Positions 8,609 to 16,467 of a DNA stretch of 64,000 nucleotides are shown piece by piece (the first letter of the stretch is position 1; each line of letters starts with the position of its first letter). A program made the translations under genes and the position numbers. The stretch is taken from positions 1-64,000 of the forward strand of contig NZ_JACHLC010000007.1 of NCBI RefSeq assembly GCF_014207845.1, in the 5' to 3' direction. The stretch comes from Chryseobacterium shigense (lineage in GTDB: Bacteria > Bacteroidota > Bacteroidia > Flavobacteriales > Weeksellaceae). The notes below the pieces were generated by a model. It had not been told where the DNA came from. It saw only the letters and a list, made by a program, of their open reading frames with translations, and made no database searches.

Positions 8609-10300
8609 ATGACACCAGCTGAGGAAATAGCTTTACTATTAGAAGAGAACAGCAAAATAATTGGAACTACTTATACAGGCTCTCCCTATATGGCGATACA
8701 AAATATAATTCGTTGTATAGATACAGTATTGCCATTTTATAGACATTCAGAAAAATTATCTCCAGAAGAAGTCAATCAATATAGAAGTCTTATTGAATAT
8801 GGTTGGCCAAGATTGTTAAAACCATATTATTTTAATTTAGATATTAATGAGAATTTGCCTTTTGCGATTATGACAGATGAATCAGTAAGTTGGACAACGT
8901 TAAATATAACTTATTGTGGCAAGATTGAATTTTGTAGACAATTACTTTCATATGAAAAAGCAGGCTTAATAAACTTTAAAAAGAAAAATAAAACACATTA
9001 TACTTTTTCATTTTGTAATAAAAAAAATAATGGAATCGAATCATTTGACAGATATAGTTTGGATTTCTATAAAGATAATTTTGTAAAAAAAATCATTGAA
9101 GAAAAAAGAGCTGCTAAACCTTTCAATATAAATAAGATAAAGAGTGACTTTAAAAAATTAATTCTTAATCCTTTTGGGAAACTAATTAGCTATAATACAA
9201 CTCCTGAGATTGATGAATATTATGATGAGGAAGGGCATTATCGCCTATTATTAATGCAGGGATATGACGATTTTGCGAATAGTGATTCTTTTGGAGGAAT
9301 AGAATACTGGAAGTATATAACCATTATTGAATTAATTATTGGCGTTGGTTTAAAACATACAGATGCCTGTTTCATGTTAATTGAAAAAAATCCCCAAACA
9401 ATGTTTGAAAACACATTAACATATACACAATCAAAAAACAAGGCAATTAGCGACTACGCAGAATATTTAAACTGGTCATTAAATGATGTTAAACAAATAT
9501 TTGAAGCAATCACCTTAACAAAAGATAATTTTGATTATTACCTTGAATATCCCTGCACGCCACCCCCCATATTTATTGAAGTGGGTGGAGAGCTATTAAT
9601 AAGATCAATTGCAGGTTGTTTTTCAAATCCTTTTTCTATTTTAAACAGGGAGCTAAAACGTAAATATAAAAAAGATTATGATAAAGCTGTAAATAACCGC
9701 GAAACAAGATTTAGAAATGAGTTATTTTATTTGTTTCCACAAGAAAACATAATAAAAATTAAAAAAGAAATTAATATCTCTTTTCAAGATATCAGAACCG
9801 ATATTGACGCAGTTATTTTTGATAAGGAAACAGGCACTTTAGGCTTATTTCAACTAAAATGGCAAGATCCATATGCAGCTTCTATGAAGGAAAGATATAG
9901 TAGAATATCTAATTTGTTCCCTAAGGCAAATGAATGGATAAAAAAAATACAAAATTGGTTGGATATAAATAGCAACCAAACTATTCTGAATGCATTACAA
10001 ATCGATAAGGAGCTTGATATAAAAACCGAGATCAAAGATATATATATCTTCATAGTTTCACGGAACCAGATAAATTACACAGGTGTTGAGCTGAATGAGA
10101 ATGCCGCCTGGAGCTCTTGGTACCAGTTAATAGAAAGTCATGCGAGTATTAAAACTGAATTTAATGATCCCATAAGGGAAATGTTTGTAAAAATAAAAGC
10201 ATTCCACCCATTTAAAAGGATGGAACGAAATGAGAATATTGCCATTGATAGTAGTTTTAAAATTAATTTTAAAAATTTTTCAATATCTCATATTCCATAA
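8609..10300 (+). CDS. PD-(D/E)XK nuclease-like protein, putative restriction endonuclease
   Basis: The first 350 residues of this 563-aa protein are not recognised. From about residue 360 a PD-(D/E)XK-type core is visible: a helix with RETRFRNEL (364-372), a strand with DIDAVIFD (398-405, Asp398/Asp400), then LFQLKWQD (413-420) in which Gln415 and Lys417 fill the (D/E)xK position. Nucleases with Q-x-K in place of E-x-K are known. Residues SRISNLFPKANEWI follow in a conserved-looking helix. The gene is divergent from the C5-methyltransferase with a shared 221-base spacer, the usual layout of a restriction partner. Cleavage specificity cannot be predicted. It might instead be a methyl-directed or non-specific effector nuclease. 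Confidence 0.6.
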   Translation: MTPAEEIALLLEENSKIIGTTYTGSPYMAIQNIIRCIDTVLPFYRHSEKLSPEEVNQYRSLIEYGWPRLLKPYYFNLDINENLPFAIMTDESVSWTTLNITYCGKIEFCRQLLSYEKAGLINFKKKNKTHYTFSFCNKKNNGIESFDRYSLDFYKDNFVKKIIEEKRAAKPFNINKIKSDFKKLILNPFGKLISYNTTPEIDEYYDEEGHYRLLLMQGYDDFANSDSFGGIEYWKYITIIELIIGVGLKHTDACFMLIEKNPQTMFENTLTYTQSKNKAISDYAEYLNWSLNDVKQIFEAITLTKDNFDYYLEYPCTPPPIFIEVGGELLIRSIAGCFSNPFSILNRELKRKYKKDYDKAVNNRETRFRNELFYLFPQENIIKIKKEINISFQDIRTDIDAVIFDKETGTLGLFQLKWQDPYAASMKERYSRISNLFPKANEWIKKIQNWLDINSNQTILNALQIDKELDIKTEIKDIYIFIVSRNQINYTGVELNENAAWSSWYQLIESHASIKTEFNDPIREMFVKIKAFHPFKRMERNENIAIDSSFKINFKNFSISHIP

Positions 10301-10407
10301 TTTAAGCTAATTATTTAAAATCTTTAAATTAGATTAATCCAAATTTTTATTCTGGAATTATAATTACGGCCTTCAAGTCTTTTTCTCATATCTCTTTTTA
10401 AATATTA

Positions 10408-11631
10408 TTATCCACAATTGGGAACATTGTTCTTATTATCTCTGAAATAGTTATAGACCATTGTCTTTTTTAATCCCGTCAGATCCATTACTTTTTTGGG
10501 AGTAACCTTACCGCCTGTATGACAATCCCAATTGCAGAATAATTCCGAGATCTGGTTTTTCTTTTCTAGTGTTTTTTCTCGTTTTTCTTGGTTTAATACA
10601 TCTAGACATTTTCTACTTTTTTCAACAGGAGTCAGGGTAACATCCTGAAAAAAGAATCTTTTTGTTTTATTGGTTCTGAGAGCTTTTCTGGCATTAAACG
10701 CTTTGTCTATTATTTCCCGCACTTCTTTATTTTCTAATGGTACAAGCAGATTGAGCATATTAGCTGTGTGAATCAACTTAGAAAGCGTTTCTATACTAAG
10801 ATCGGGGTTTAGATATATCAGACGTTTAGCATACAGATTTAATGTTTTTTCACGGTTTCCTTCTTTTACTCTTTTAGGCATAAAAGCACTGTGATACTTG
10901 ACCTTGTTCTCACCACAGTCATGAACACCTTGATCGTTATATTCGGGATTGAGCCCTTGAGCAGCCTCATCAAGGTTATTGTATCTTATTTTTCCGTCAC
11001 AGTGTATACTTATTAAAGAGTTATCTTTAATGATAGTGTCGCGGAAAATCTGAGTTCCCATACTACTGTGTTTTACTGCACTGTTTTGAGAAGGTATCAG
11101 CTCAACAACAGAAAACACTTCCACGTGATCATTATAATATGCATTCGGGTCGTATGACAATACTGTCAGCCTTTCAACAGATACTGCCTGCGGATCATAA
11201 GGTATATTTAACAGCTTTGCAATCTTCTGGGTAACAATTTTAAAATTATCAGGTGTCAATCCATCAACTTTTACTACTAAAGTCAAACCTTTATTAGATA
11301 AACTACGCCAGTAAGCACATACATAAGCTGTATTAATCTTGAAATCTTTTTCAGTCATGTCGTCAACATCAATATATAAGTATCCTGTTGGTTTCGATAC
11401 ATTCTTACCTATGATGTAACCGTTAGAGAAGCTAAAATTAATAGTTATTGCAGGAAGCTTGTATTTTTTCGTATTTTGATACTCAGAAGATCCCTTTTTT
11501 AAAGATCGAGCATTCTCAACTAATTCTATATGTTCTGGTGGTGGATTACGAATAAATTCAATAACTTCTCCGATATTTTGAAATGAGCCTGTAATAGTTC
11601 TGTTGGTACAATGTGATATTCTATTTATCAT
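10408..11631 (-). CDS. VirE-N/BT4734-like protein with primase-type fold
   Basis: Proteins of this kind occur in Bacteroidota integrative elements, phages and plasmids and combine an N-terminal VirE/BT4734-like domain, related to archaeo-eukaryotic primases, with a helical C-terminal part. Visible features are GYLYIDVDDM (about residues 85-95, acidic metal-binding pattern), then SLSNKGLTLVVKVDG (about 112-126), then PQAVSVERLTVLSYDPNAYY. The C-terminal half contains a PriCT-like helical region and a helix-turn-helix at the very end (KVMDLTGLKKTMVYNYF). The ATG at 11631 is preferred to the in-frame TTG at 11658. It is probably the replication or mobilisation-related gene of the island, encoded on the same strand as the integrase and excisionase-like genes. 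Confidence 0.65.
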   Translation of the reverse strand: MINRISHCTNRTITGSFQNIGEVIEFIRNPPPEHIELVENARSLKKGSSEYQNTKKYKLPAITINFSFSNGYIIGKNVSKPTGYLYIDVDDMTEKDFKINTAYVCAYWRSLSNKGLTLVVKVDGLTPDNFKIVTQKIAKLLNIPYDPQAVSVERLTVLSYDPNAYYNDHVEVFSVVELIPSQNSAVKHSSMGTQIFRDTIIKDNSLISIHCDGKIRYNNLDEAAQGLNPEYNDQGVHDCGENKVKYHSAFMPKRVKEGNREKTLNLYAKRLIYLNPDLSIETLSKLIHTANMLNLLVPLENKEVREIIDKAFNARKALRTNKTKRFFFQDVTLTPVEKSRKCLDVLNQEKREKTLEKKNQISELFCNWDCHTGGKVTPKKVMDLTGLKKTMVYNYFRDNKNNVPNCG

Positions 11632-11835
11632 AAAATTACTGTGAAAAAGACATAGCAATAGCCCTCCATAGTATCTTTACTACAGCTATATCTTGATTCG
11701 TTAAAATTTTTGGAGATTTAAAAAGATTGTTACTTAGCAGTTGAAGCTAAATCGTTTCAATGATAATATTGCTTAGAAACGAATTATAAAATGACGTAGA
11801 GGTTTTCTAAAATTTAATTTTTAAAAAGATCTAAA

Positions 11836-12150
11836 TTACCAATCAAATGCTACCTTGGCAATATCAAGTTTAGAGATATCATATCCTCTTTCAGAAACTA
11901 GAAAATTTATTATTCTAGATTCTATATATTCTAAATGTATTTCAAAAATTGGATTATATGTTATTCCCACAAAAATATCATTATAACCAGTATCTTCACA
12001 TATATATATGTCAGCACAGAAGTATTTATCAGAGTATACAAGTATTTGATCTATTTCCCAATCAGCAAAGTTAAGAAGAGGTTCATAAAGCTGGAAAATT
12101 GTGTTAGAAATATTAATACTTTCTTTTGATTTAATTGAATCTTGTTTCAT
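11836..12150 (-). CDS. hypothetical protein, 104 aa
   Basis: A small acidic, aromatic-rich soluble protein with no signal peptide, membrane segment or motif that I recognise. It lies between the excisionase-like gene and the VirE-N-like gene on the same strand, so it is probably part of the element backbone. The spacer 11632-11835 after it contains a 7-bp inverted repeat TCGTTTC/GAAACGA (11752-11758 and 11776-11782) of unknown role. The coding call rests on length, start context and strand agreement only. Confidence 0.5.
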   Translation of the reverse strand: MKQDSIKSKESINISNTIFQLYEPLLNFADWEIDQILVYSDKYFCADIYICEDTGYNDIFVGITYNPIFEIHLEYIESRIINFLVSERGYDISKLDIAKVAFDW

Positions 12151-12267
12151 TTTTTTTATATTTAAAGTTAATATTGAAGCATTCCGCAGTTTATTACGGT
12201 GGCTATTATGTTGTTAATTATTTATATAAGAGGGTTAAGTTCCCGAATCGGATCACACAAGTTATTG

Positions 12268-12537
12268 TTAGCTATCTAGCTGTGAGAGGACATCAGATTT
12301 AGAGTAATACACTCGCTTTCCTAATTTCTTGGCTTTTAATACTCCTTGGTTATTCCAGTGAAACAATGTTGTTAAACTAACATTTAAAAGCTTTGCAGTT
12401 TCTTCACGAGTATAAAACTCTTTTTCTTCTGATTGTACAGGAATAATTTTTTCTAATTCTTCCCTAACAAGTTTTTGAATAAATTGACCAAAAGAATTTA
12501 TATCTATTTGCATCAATTGAATAGCTGAATTTGTCAT
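12268..12537 (-). CDS. helix-turn-helix protein, excisionase-type
   Basis: This 89-aa protein has a C-terminal MerR-like winged helix (HTH_17/excisionase type): YTREETAKLLNVSLTTLFHW at about residues 42-61 is the helix-turn-helix, followed by GVLKAKKLGKRVYYSKSDV, the usual wing and closing helix. The N-terminal 40 residues are helical (LVREELEKIIPV). Such proteins in Bacteroidota elements act as recombination directionality factors or small regulators. It is on the same strand as the integrase, with one gene in between. A set of short G-rich direct repeats lies just upstream (12577-12608) and could be its binding site. Confidence 0.8.
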   Translation of the reverse strand: MTNSAIQLMQIDINSFGQFIQKLVREELEKIIPVQSEEKEFYTREETAKLLNVSLTTLFHWNNQGVLKAKKLGKRVYYSKSDVLSQLDS

Positions 12538-12576
12538 AATATTTTTTGTTTAATTATTATGATGCAAACATATAGA

Positions 12577-12608
12577 CAGGGAAAGTAGGGAAAAATTAGG
12601 GGAAATAT
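12577..12608. repeat. three short G-rich direct repeats
   Basis: Three copies of an AGGG(G)AAA-type unit follow one another at about one helical turn (AGGGAAAGT, AGGGAAAAAT, AGGGGAAAT), 40-70 bases upstream of the helix-turn-helix gene start at 12537. The spacing suits cooperative protein binding on one face of DNA. No function is shown. Confidence 0.35.
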
Positions 12609-12654
12609 TTTTCGCTTAACTAAACACAACCAACTGTTAATCAGTAAGAAAAAT

Positions 12655-14145
12655 TTAATATTTTTTTAGTTCTGGAATTGGTTTTAATTTTTCCCTATCA
12701 ATTCTTAACGAATATTCTATCTCTGAAAGAAAAGCATTAGTAGATTTAGTAGAAAATGGGAAGTGTTTACCATGTGAATTGTCAATATCGATGAAATATT
12801 TGTGATATTGCTGTTTATTTTCTCTCATATTATCTTTATTAAATTTAGTAATCCTTTTAAAGGAAGCAATTGTATCAAATTTTTTTCCTACAACATCTTT
12901 GAAGTAATCAAAAATGTAGAAAAAATAACAAAACCTAAAGAAATAAATATCAGTTTTAAATTCCATTTCCTTAATACCAATGCTACTATATTTATTTTCA
13001 GACAATGCGCTTAAAACAATTTTAATCTCATCAATATCAAAATTTTTAGATTTAAGATATTCGATAAAATCTGATTTCTCAGTCATAAACTCGTCCAAAT
13101 TATTCTCAATCCCTTTATCTTCCTGTGAATGAATTCTGTCTCCATACCTCAGAAAATTCAGGTATTTTAATTTCATTATATATAATGATTGCTCTGCATT
13201 TAACTCTGAATACTGATAAGGATTTATACATGTAAGGTTTACGCTTCGTAATAATTCAGAGGCGCTTAATATACTATAGTAATTTTTAAGAGACGCCTGT
13301 AAAGAAAAAATAAAAGATTTGTTATTCTTAGCAAAAACACCATCAAGTTGCGGAACTTCAAATGAATGTTCAAAAAGTAATTTCTCATTTTTATTTATTT
13401 GATAATCTAAGTATTCTTTACTGCTAAAACTCTTGCTGTTAAAATATTTATTGAGAAAAAATGATTCTGATACACCATTAGTTTCTCTGATAAAACGATT
13501 CAAAAAATTTGATGCTCGTTTGTACAAAGAAAATATGAGCGAGGCATAGTAACTTATGTAAACATCTGGAGCTACAATTCTCAACATAAAATAATTCTCA
13601 AAATGCTCTATAATTGATGCTAAACTAACTTCGCTTTGATTAATTGATAAACTTTCAAATTGATGTTTTTTCTGTTGGTATAATTCATTAGATGTGATGA
13701 TAGAATTAATCGCATTTAAAATATTGTTAATTTCTTTATCATTATAATTTTCCTCAATAGATGATTCCATATCATAAAAATCAACAGATTCATCATTAAC
13801 AATTATTCTATCTACATCTACAAAACTGGTAATATACTCAAAATAATCCGCTGTAAAATCTGTTAAATTTTCAGTCTTTTGCGGAGATAGTTCTTTTGGG
13901 TAATATGATAACAAGTCATTGACTGTTTCTGAAAGTATTATGTTGTCACTGCCAAACTGGAAAAAGGGTGATAAAGAATCTACCTTTGCTTTTACATTCT
14001 CAATATTAGCATTTTCAGGTTTTTTTACATCAAAATTTTGTAAAAAGAACTCATGTATTCCATGACTTGAAACAGGATCTTCAACGGCAATAACATAAAC
14101 AATGAAATCTAATGCTATTCCTCTTTTGGATTCTATGTTAATCAT
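12655..14145 (-). CDS. hypothetical protein, 496 aa
   Basis: I do not recognise this protein. It is acidic, rich in Asn, Lys, Ser, Phe and Tyr, mostly helix-predicted, with no signal peptide, transmembrane segment, Walker motif or nuclease motif that I can see. It starts at an ATG 10 bases downstream of the integrase stop, so it is probably co-transcribed with the integrase. The C-terminal 100 residues include FRFCYFFYIFDYF, a very aromatic stretch, and YFIDIDNSHGKHFPFS. Location directly behind the integrase is a position where Bacteroidota elements often carry accessory genes, so it is a candidate for an unknown cargo function. Confidence 0.7.
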   Translation of the reverse strand: MINIESKRGIALDFIVYVIAVEDPVSSHGIHEFFLQNFDVKKPENANIENVKAKVDSLSPFFQFGSDNIILSETVNDLLSYYPKELSPQKTENLTDFTADYFEYITSFVDVDRIIVNDESVDFYDMESSIEENYNDKEINNILNAINSIITSNELYQQKKHQFESLSINQSEVSLASIIEHFENYFMLRIVAPDVYISYYASLIFSLYKRASNFLNRFIRETNGVSESFFLNKYFNSKSFSSKEYLDYQINKNEKLLFEHSFEVPQLDGVFAKNNKSFIFSLQASLKNYYSILSASELLRSVNLTCINPYQYSELNAEQSLYIMKLKYLNFLRYGDRIHSQEDKGIENNLDEFMTEKSDFIEYLKSKNFDIDEIKIVLSALSENKYSSIGIKEMEFKTDIYFFRFCYFFYIFDYFKDVVGKKFDTIASFKRITKFNKDNMRENKQQYHKYFIDIDNSHGKHFPFSTKSTNAFLSEIEYSLRIDREKLKPIPELKKY

Positions 14146-14155
14146 ACGATAATTA

Positions 14156-15448
14156 TTAATACCCTAGACTGTTAAATATTTTTGCAGTTGACCTTGCTTT
14201 CTCCACTTCAGTTTTATTAATATAGGCTAACAACTGTTTTTCCGTTGTATGCCCAGTAAAATTAAGTAAATAAGTCGTAGGAATTTTCTCATAAAAGTTA
14301 GAAGCAAAACTTTTTCTTCCTATATGAGATGTAACAAGTTTATATTTTGGAAAATTACCAAAAATTTTTCGAGTGATGTTCTTACCTTTTTTTTCTATTG
14401 TCTCAGTCTTACCATTATATACAATCTCATCTATTTCAGCGATTTTGCACACTTCTTTAATATAAAGGTTTAGTTTTACATCTGAAATTTTTCGGGGAAA
14501 CTCTCCATTTCGTTTTGCCAAAATATCTTGGACTTTTTTTAACAAAGGAATTTGCATCTTAGCATTCGTCTTTTGCTGTGTAAATTCAATGTATTTTTGT
14601 CCCTCACTATCTTCCACAATCATAGAAGAATTAAATCTCATATAATCACTTACACGCTGTCCTGTATAGCAAGAAATAAGTAACCAATCTCTTGCATTAT
14701 CTAAATAATCATGTGGCATTTTTTTCTGTTCAATTTTATCTAATTCTTCAAATGTTAAATAAATAGATTTGGGAATATGCTTTGTTGCTTTCTCAACTTC
14801 AAATTTCCATAATTCCGCATGCTTATGAACTTCAATGTCAAAAGATCCCGCAACTTTACAAATCATTTTTAAGAATTTAAGATTGCGATATGTTGTTGAA
14901 ATCTTATAATTCTCCTTATTACAATAATCTTCAAAATCAAATCTAAAAGAATTATCTAAATCTTTAAACTTTAATTCTCTAAATGTTTTCTTCCTGATTT
15001 TTCTATCTGCTACATATCTTATCATTAATTGCTTAACAACGTTAGCCTTCTTAATAGTCGATTCCGTAACACTATCTTTTTTTAAAGAAATATAAGTGTC
15101 AATAAAAGCAATCACATTATCCGAATAGTTATTATCTTCTTTTTTTAAAGTTGTAGGTTCTATAATTGATTTTAGCCATTCTTTTAAATCTACTTCAGGA
15201 ATATCGTTTATATAACTTGAAATAATATTAGCTTCTAATTGTGAAAGACGAGTGTTTATAGTTTCAGTATCATCTTTATGCATTTTTTTAGATGGCATTT
15301 TGCATTTTCCGTCTTTCCATTCTTTAGGTTTACAACTCAAATAAGGAACAGGAACACGTATATCAATATTCCTATCTCTAAATTTTGCCCAAATTGTACT
15401 TTCTTTGTCCTCTATTTTTCCTCTAATAAAAAAACTTACTGATGCCAT
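14156..15448 (-). CDS. tyrosine-type site-specific integrase
   Basis: This 430-aa recombinase integrates and excises the element at the adjacent attachment site. Its layout is typical for Bacteroidota integrases: an N-terminal arm-binding domain (about 1-90), a SAM-like core-binding domain (about 105-210) and a catalytic domain. Catalytic residues can be read: Arg in CYTGQRVSDY (about 265), His-x-x-Arg in TSHIGRKSFAS (about 375-378), His in NFTGHTTEKQ (about 400) and the nucleophile Tyr in LLAYINK (about 411). It starts about 150 bases from the tRNA-like 3' end at 15601-15625 and reads into the element, as expected for an integrase at the end of an island. Confidence 0.95.
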   Translation of the reverse strand: MASVSFFIRGKIEDKESTIWAKFRDRNIDIRVPVPYLSCKPKEWKDGKCKMPSKKMHKDDTETINTRLSQLEANIISSYINDIPEVDLKEWLKSIIEPTTLKKEDNNYSDNVIAFIDTYISLKKDSVTESTIKKANVVKQLMIRYVADRKIRKKTFRELKFKDLDNSFRFDFEDYCNKENYKISTTYRNLKFLKMICKVAGSFDIEVHKHAELWKFEVEKATKHIPKSIYLTFEELDKIEQKKMPHDYLDNARDWLLISCYTGQRVSDYMRFNSSMIVEDSEGQKYIEFTQQKTNAKMQIPLLKKVQDILAKRNGEFPRKISDVKLNLYIKEVCKIAEIDEIVYNGKTETIEKKGKNITRKIFGNFPKYKLVTSHIGRKSFASNFYEKIPTTYLLNFTGHTTEKQLLAYINKTEVEKARSTAKIFNSLGY

Positions 15449-15600
15449 AATAAAAATGATTAAAATTTAAAGTTGTACCCAAAATTGTACCCATAAAATT
15501 CAAATATAGTTTAATTTCAATAAATTCAACTTAATTAAATAACCTTAAAAACCCTTTGTACAAAGCATTTATAAATTAATCAAGATTTTAACAGATTTAA

Positions 15601-15625
15601 AATTCTAGTCCCTCCAACTCCACTA
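15601..15625 (+). other. probable attachment site (tRNA/tmRNA-like 3' end)
   Basis: TTCTAGTCCCTCCAACTCCAC reads like a T-loop plus 3' acceptor strand of a tRNA or of tmRNA, but no tRNA body precedes it, only AT-rich island sequence. A perfect terminator palindrome follows at once. This is the pattern left when an island integrates into the 3' end of an RNA gene. The intact gene would lie at the other end of the element, left of this window. The exact core boundaries and the identity of the RNA gene cannot be settled here. Confidence 0.6.
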
Positions 15626-15669
15626 AAAAACAAAAAAGAGAATCTGTACAGATTCTCTTTTTTGTTTTT
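15626..15669. terminator. perfect palindromic bidirectional terminator
   Basis: A 44-base perfect palindrome, AAAAACAAAAAAGAGAATCTGT followed by its reverse complement. It gives a GC-poor but fully paired stem with A and T tracts on both sides, so it can stop transcription from either direction. It was probably the terminator of the RNA gene used as attachment site, and marks the right border of the island. Confidence 0.8.
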
Positions 15670-15672
15670 GGG

Positions 15673-15916
15673 CTAAATATTCTCCTTATCTATATATAAT
15701 ACGCTTAAAAGATTTAGTTTGATAATATCCTGTTCATCATCTACTAAAATTTCATCTACCGGAATACTCTACCACATTTTTACATCTTATTTAAGATTTC
15801 AAATAATGTTCTTTCTAATAAATTTGAATATTGCTAATAGACTTTCCCATGTTGTTTCACCACAAGTGAGCAAATTTCTGAAAATACTAACTCGGTTAAT
15901 CCTTCAAAGAACCTAG
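15673..15916 (-). pseudogene. possible decayed gene remnant
   Basis: On the minus strand a closed but protein-like tail ends at the TAG at 15673-15675 (SIPVDEILVDDEQDIIK, then about 14 more residues), directly next to the shared terminator. Upstream the sequence continues with short open pieces broken by stops, for example a 28-codon piece starting at 15920. This looks like a gene that has lost its frame, but I recognise no family. The rest of the 15670-16133 gap shows only AT-rich sequence. Confidence 0.22.
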
Positions 15917-16133
15917 TCATATTCAAAGTTAATTATCTATTTACAACCCAAGCAATACATTTTATATATGGATAACTTAGAATCCTTTAAAATATAAACC
16001 AAGATTATTTTAATATAATTTTCATGGTATTTAAATATATGCAGTTCAATAAATATAAACACCTGAAAACGAAAACACTAAAACTTTTCACCTTAAAATA
16101 AGTACAGTCTACCCACAAAAAAGACTAAAAAAA

Positions 16134-16163
16134 TGTTTTATCGTGAAGAATTTTATATATTTG
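16134..16163 (+). promoter_or_regulatory. promoter of acpP operon
   Basis: TATATTTG at 16156-16163 matches the Bacteroidota -7 consensus TAnnTTTG and lies 31 bases before the acpP ATG. The -33 element is weak (TGTTTT at 16134-16139, 16-base spacer). Confidence 0.5.
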
Positions 16164-16194
16164 CACCATCTAACAATTAAAAAAATAATTTACT

Positions 16195-16434
16195 ATGTCA
16201 GACATTGCATCAAGAGTAAAAGCTATCATCGCTGATAAGCTTGACGTTGAAGAAACAGAAGTAACTCCTGAAGCTAGCTTCACTAACGATTTAGGAGCTG
16301 ACTCATTGGATACAGTTGAGTTAATCATGGAATTTGAAAAAGAATTCAACATTCAAATACCTGATGATCAGGCTGAAAAAATTACTACTGTAGGTCACGC
16401 TATCGCTTACATCGAAGAAGTAGTAAATAAATAA
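16195..16434 (+). CDS. acpP: acyl carrier protein
   Basis: This 79-aa acidic protein carries the growing acyl chain in type II fatty acid synthesis on a 4'-phosphopantetheine arm. The arm is attached at Ser37 in the motif [15 protein letters not shown]; the rest is the usual four-helix ACP fold, and the length is normal. It is first in the order acpP-fabF-rnc, with 33 bases to fabF, and has its own promoter-like box. The acidic, highly biased composition fits high expression. This order with fabF, rnc and pyk is common in flavobacteria. Confidence 0.98.
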   Translation: MSDIASRVKAIIADKLDVEETEVTPEASFTNDLGADSLDTVELIMEFEKEFNIQIPDDQAEKITTVGHAIAYIEEVVNK

Positions 16435-16467
16435 TATTCTTCAACAAAAAGAAAATTTTAAAAGTTT

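Noticed and set aside
11752..11782. 7-bp inverted repeat TCGTTTC/GAAACGA as an origin or operator
   Set aside because: Too short and isolated, with a 17-base loop, to support any function.
1..15625. CRISPR array or insertion sequence in the island
   Set aside because: No regularly spaced direct repeats with unique spacers and no transposase or terminal inverted repeats were seen.
15500..15625. Complete tRNA gene at the island border
   Set aside because: Only a T-loop and acceptor-like 3' end can be read; no D-arm, anticodon arm or 5' acceptor strand precedes it.
15719..15916. 65-codon plus-strand frame next to the island border
   Set aside because: No ribosome-binding context, low-complexity translation; the opposite strand has more protein-like pieces.
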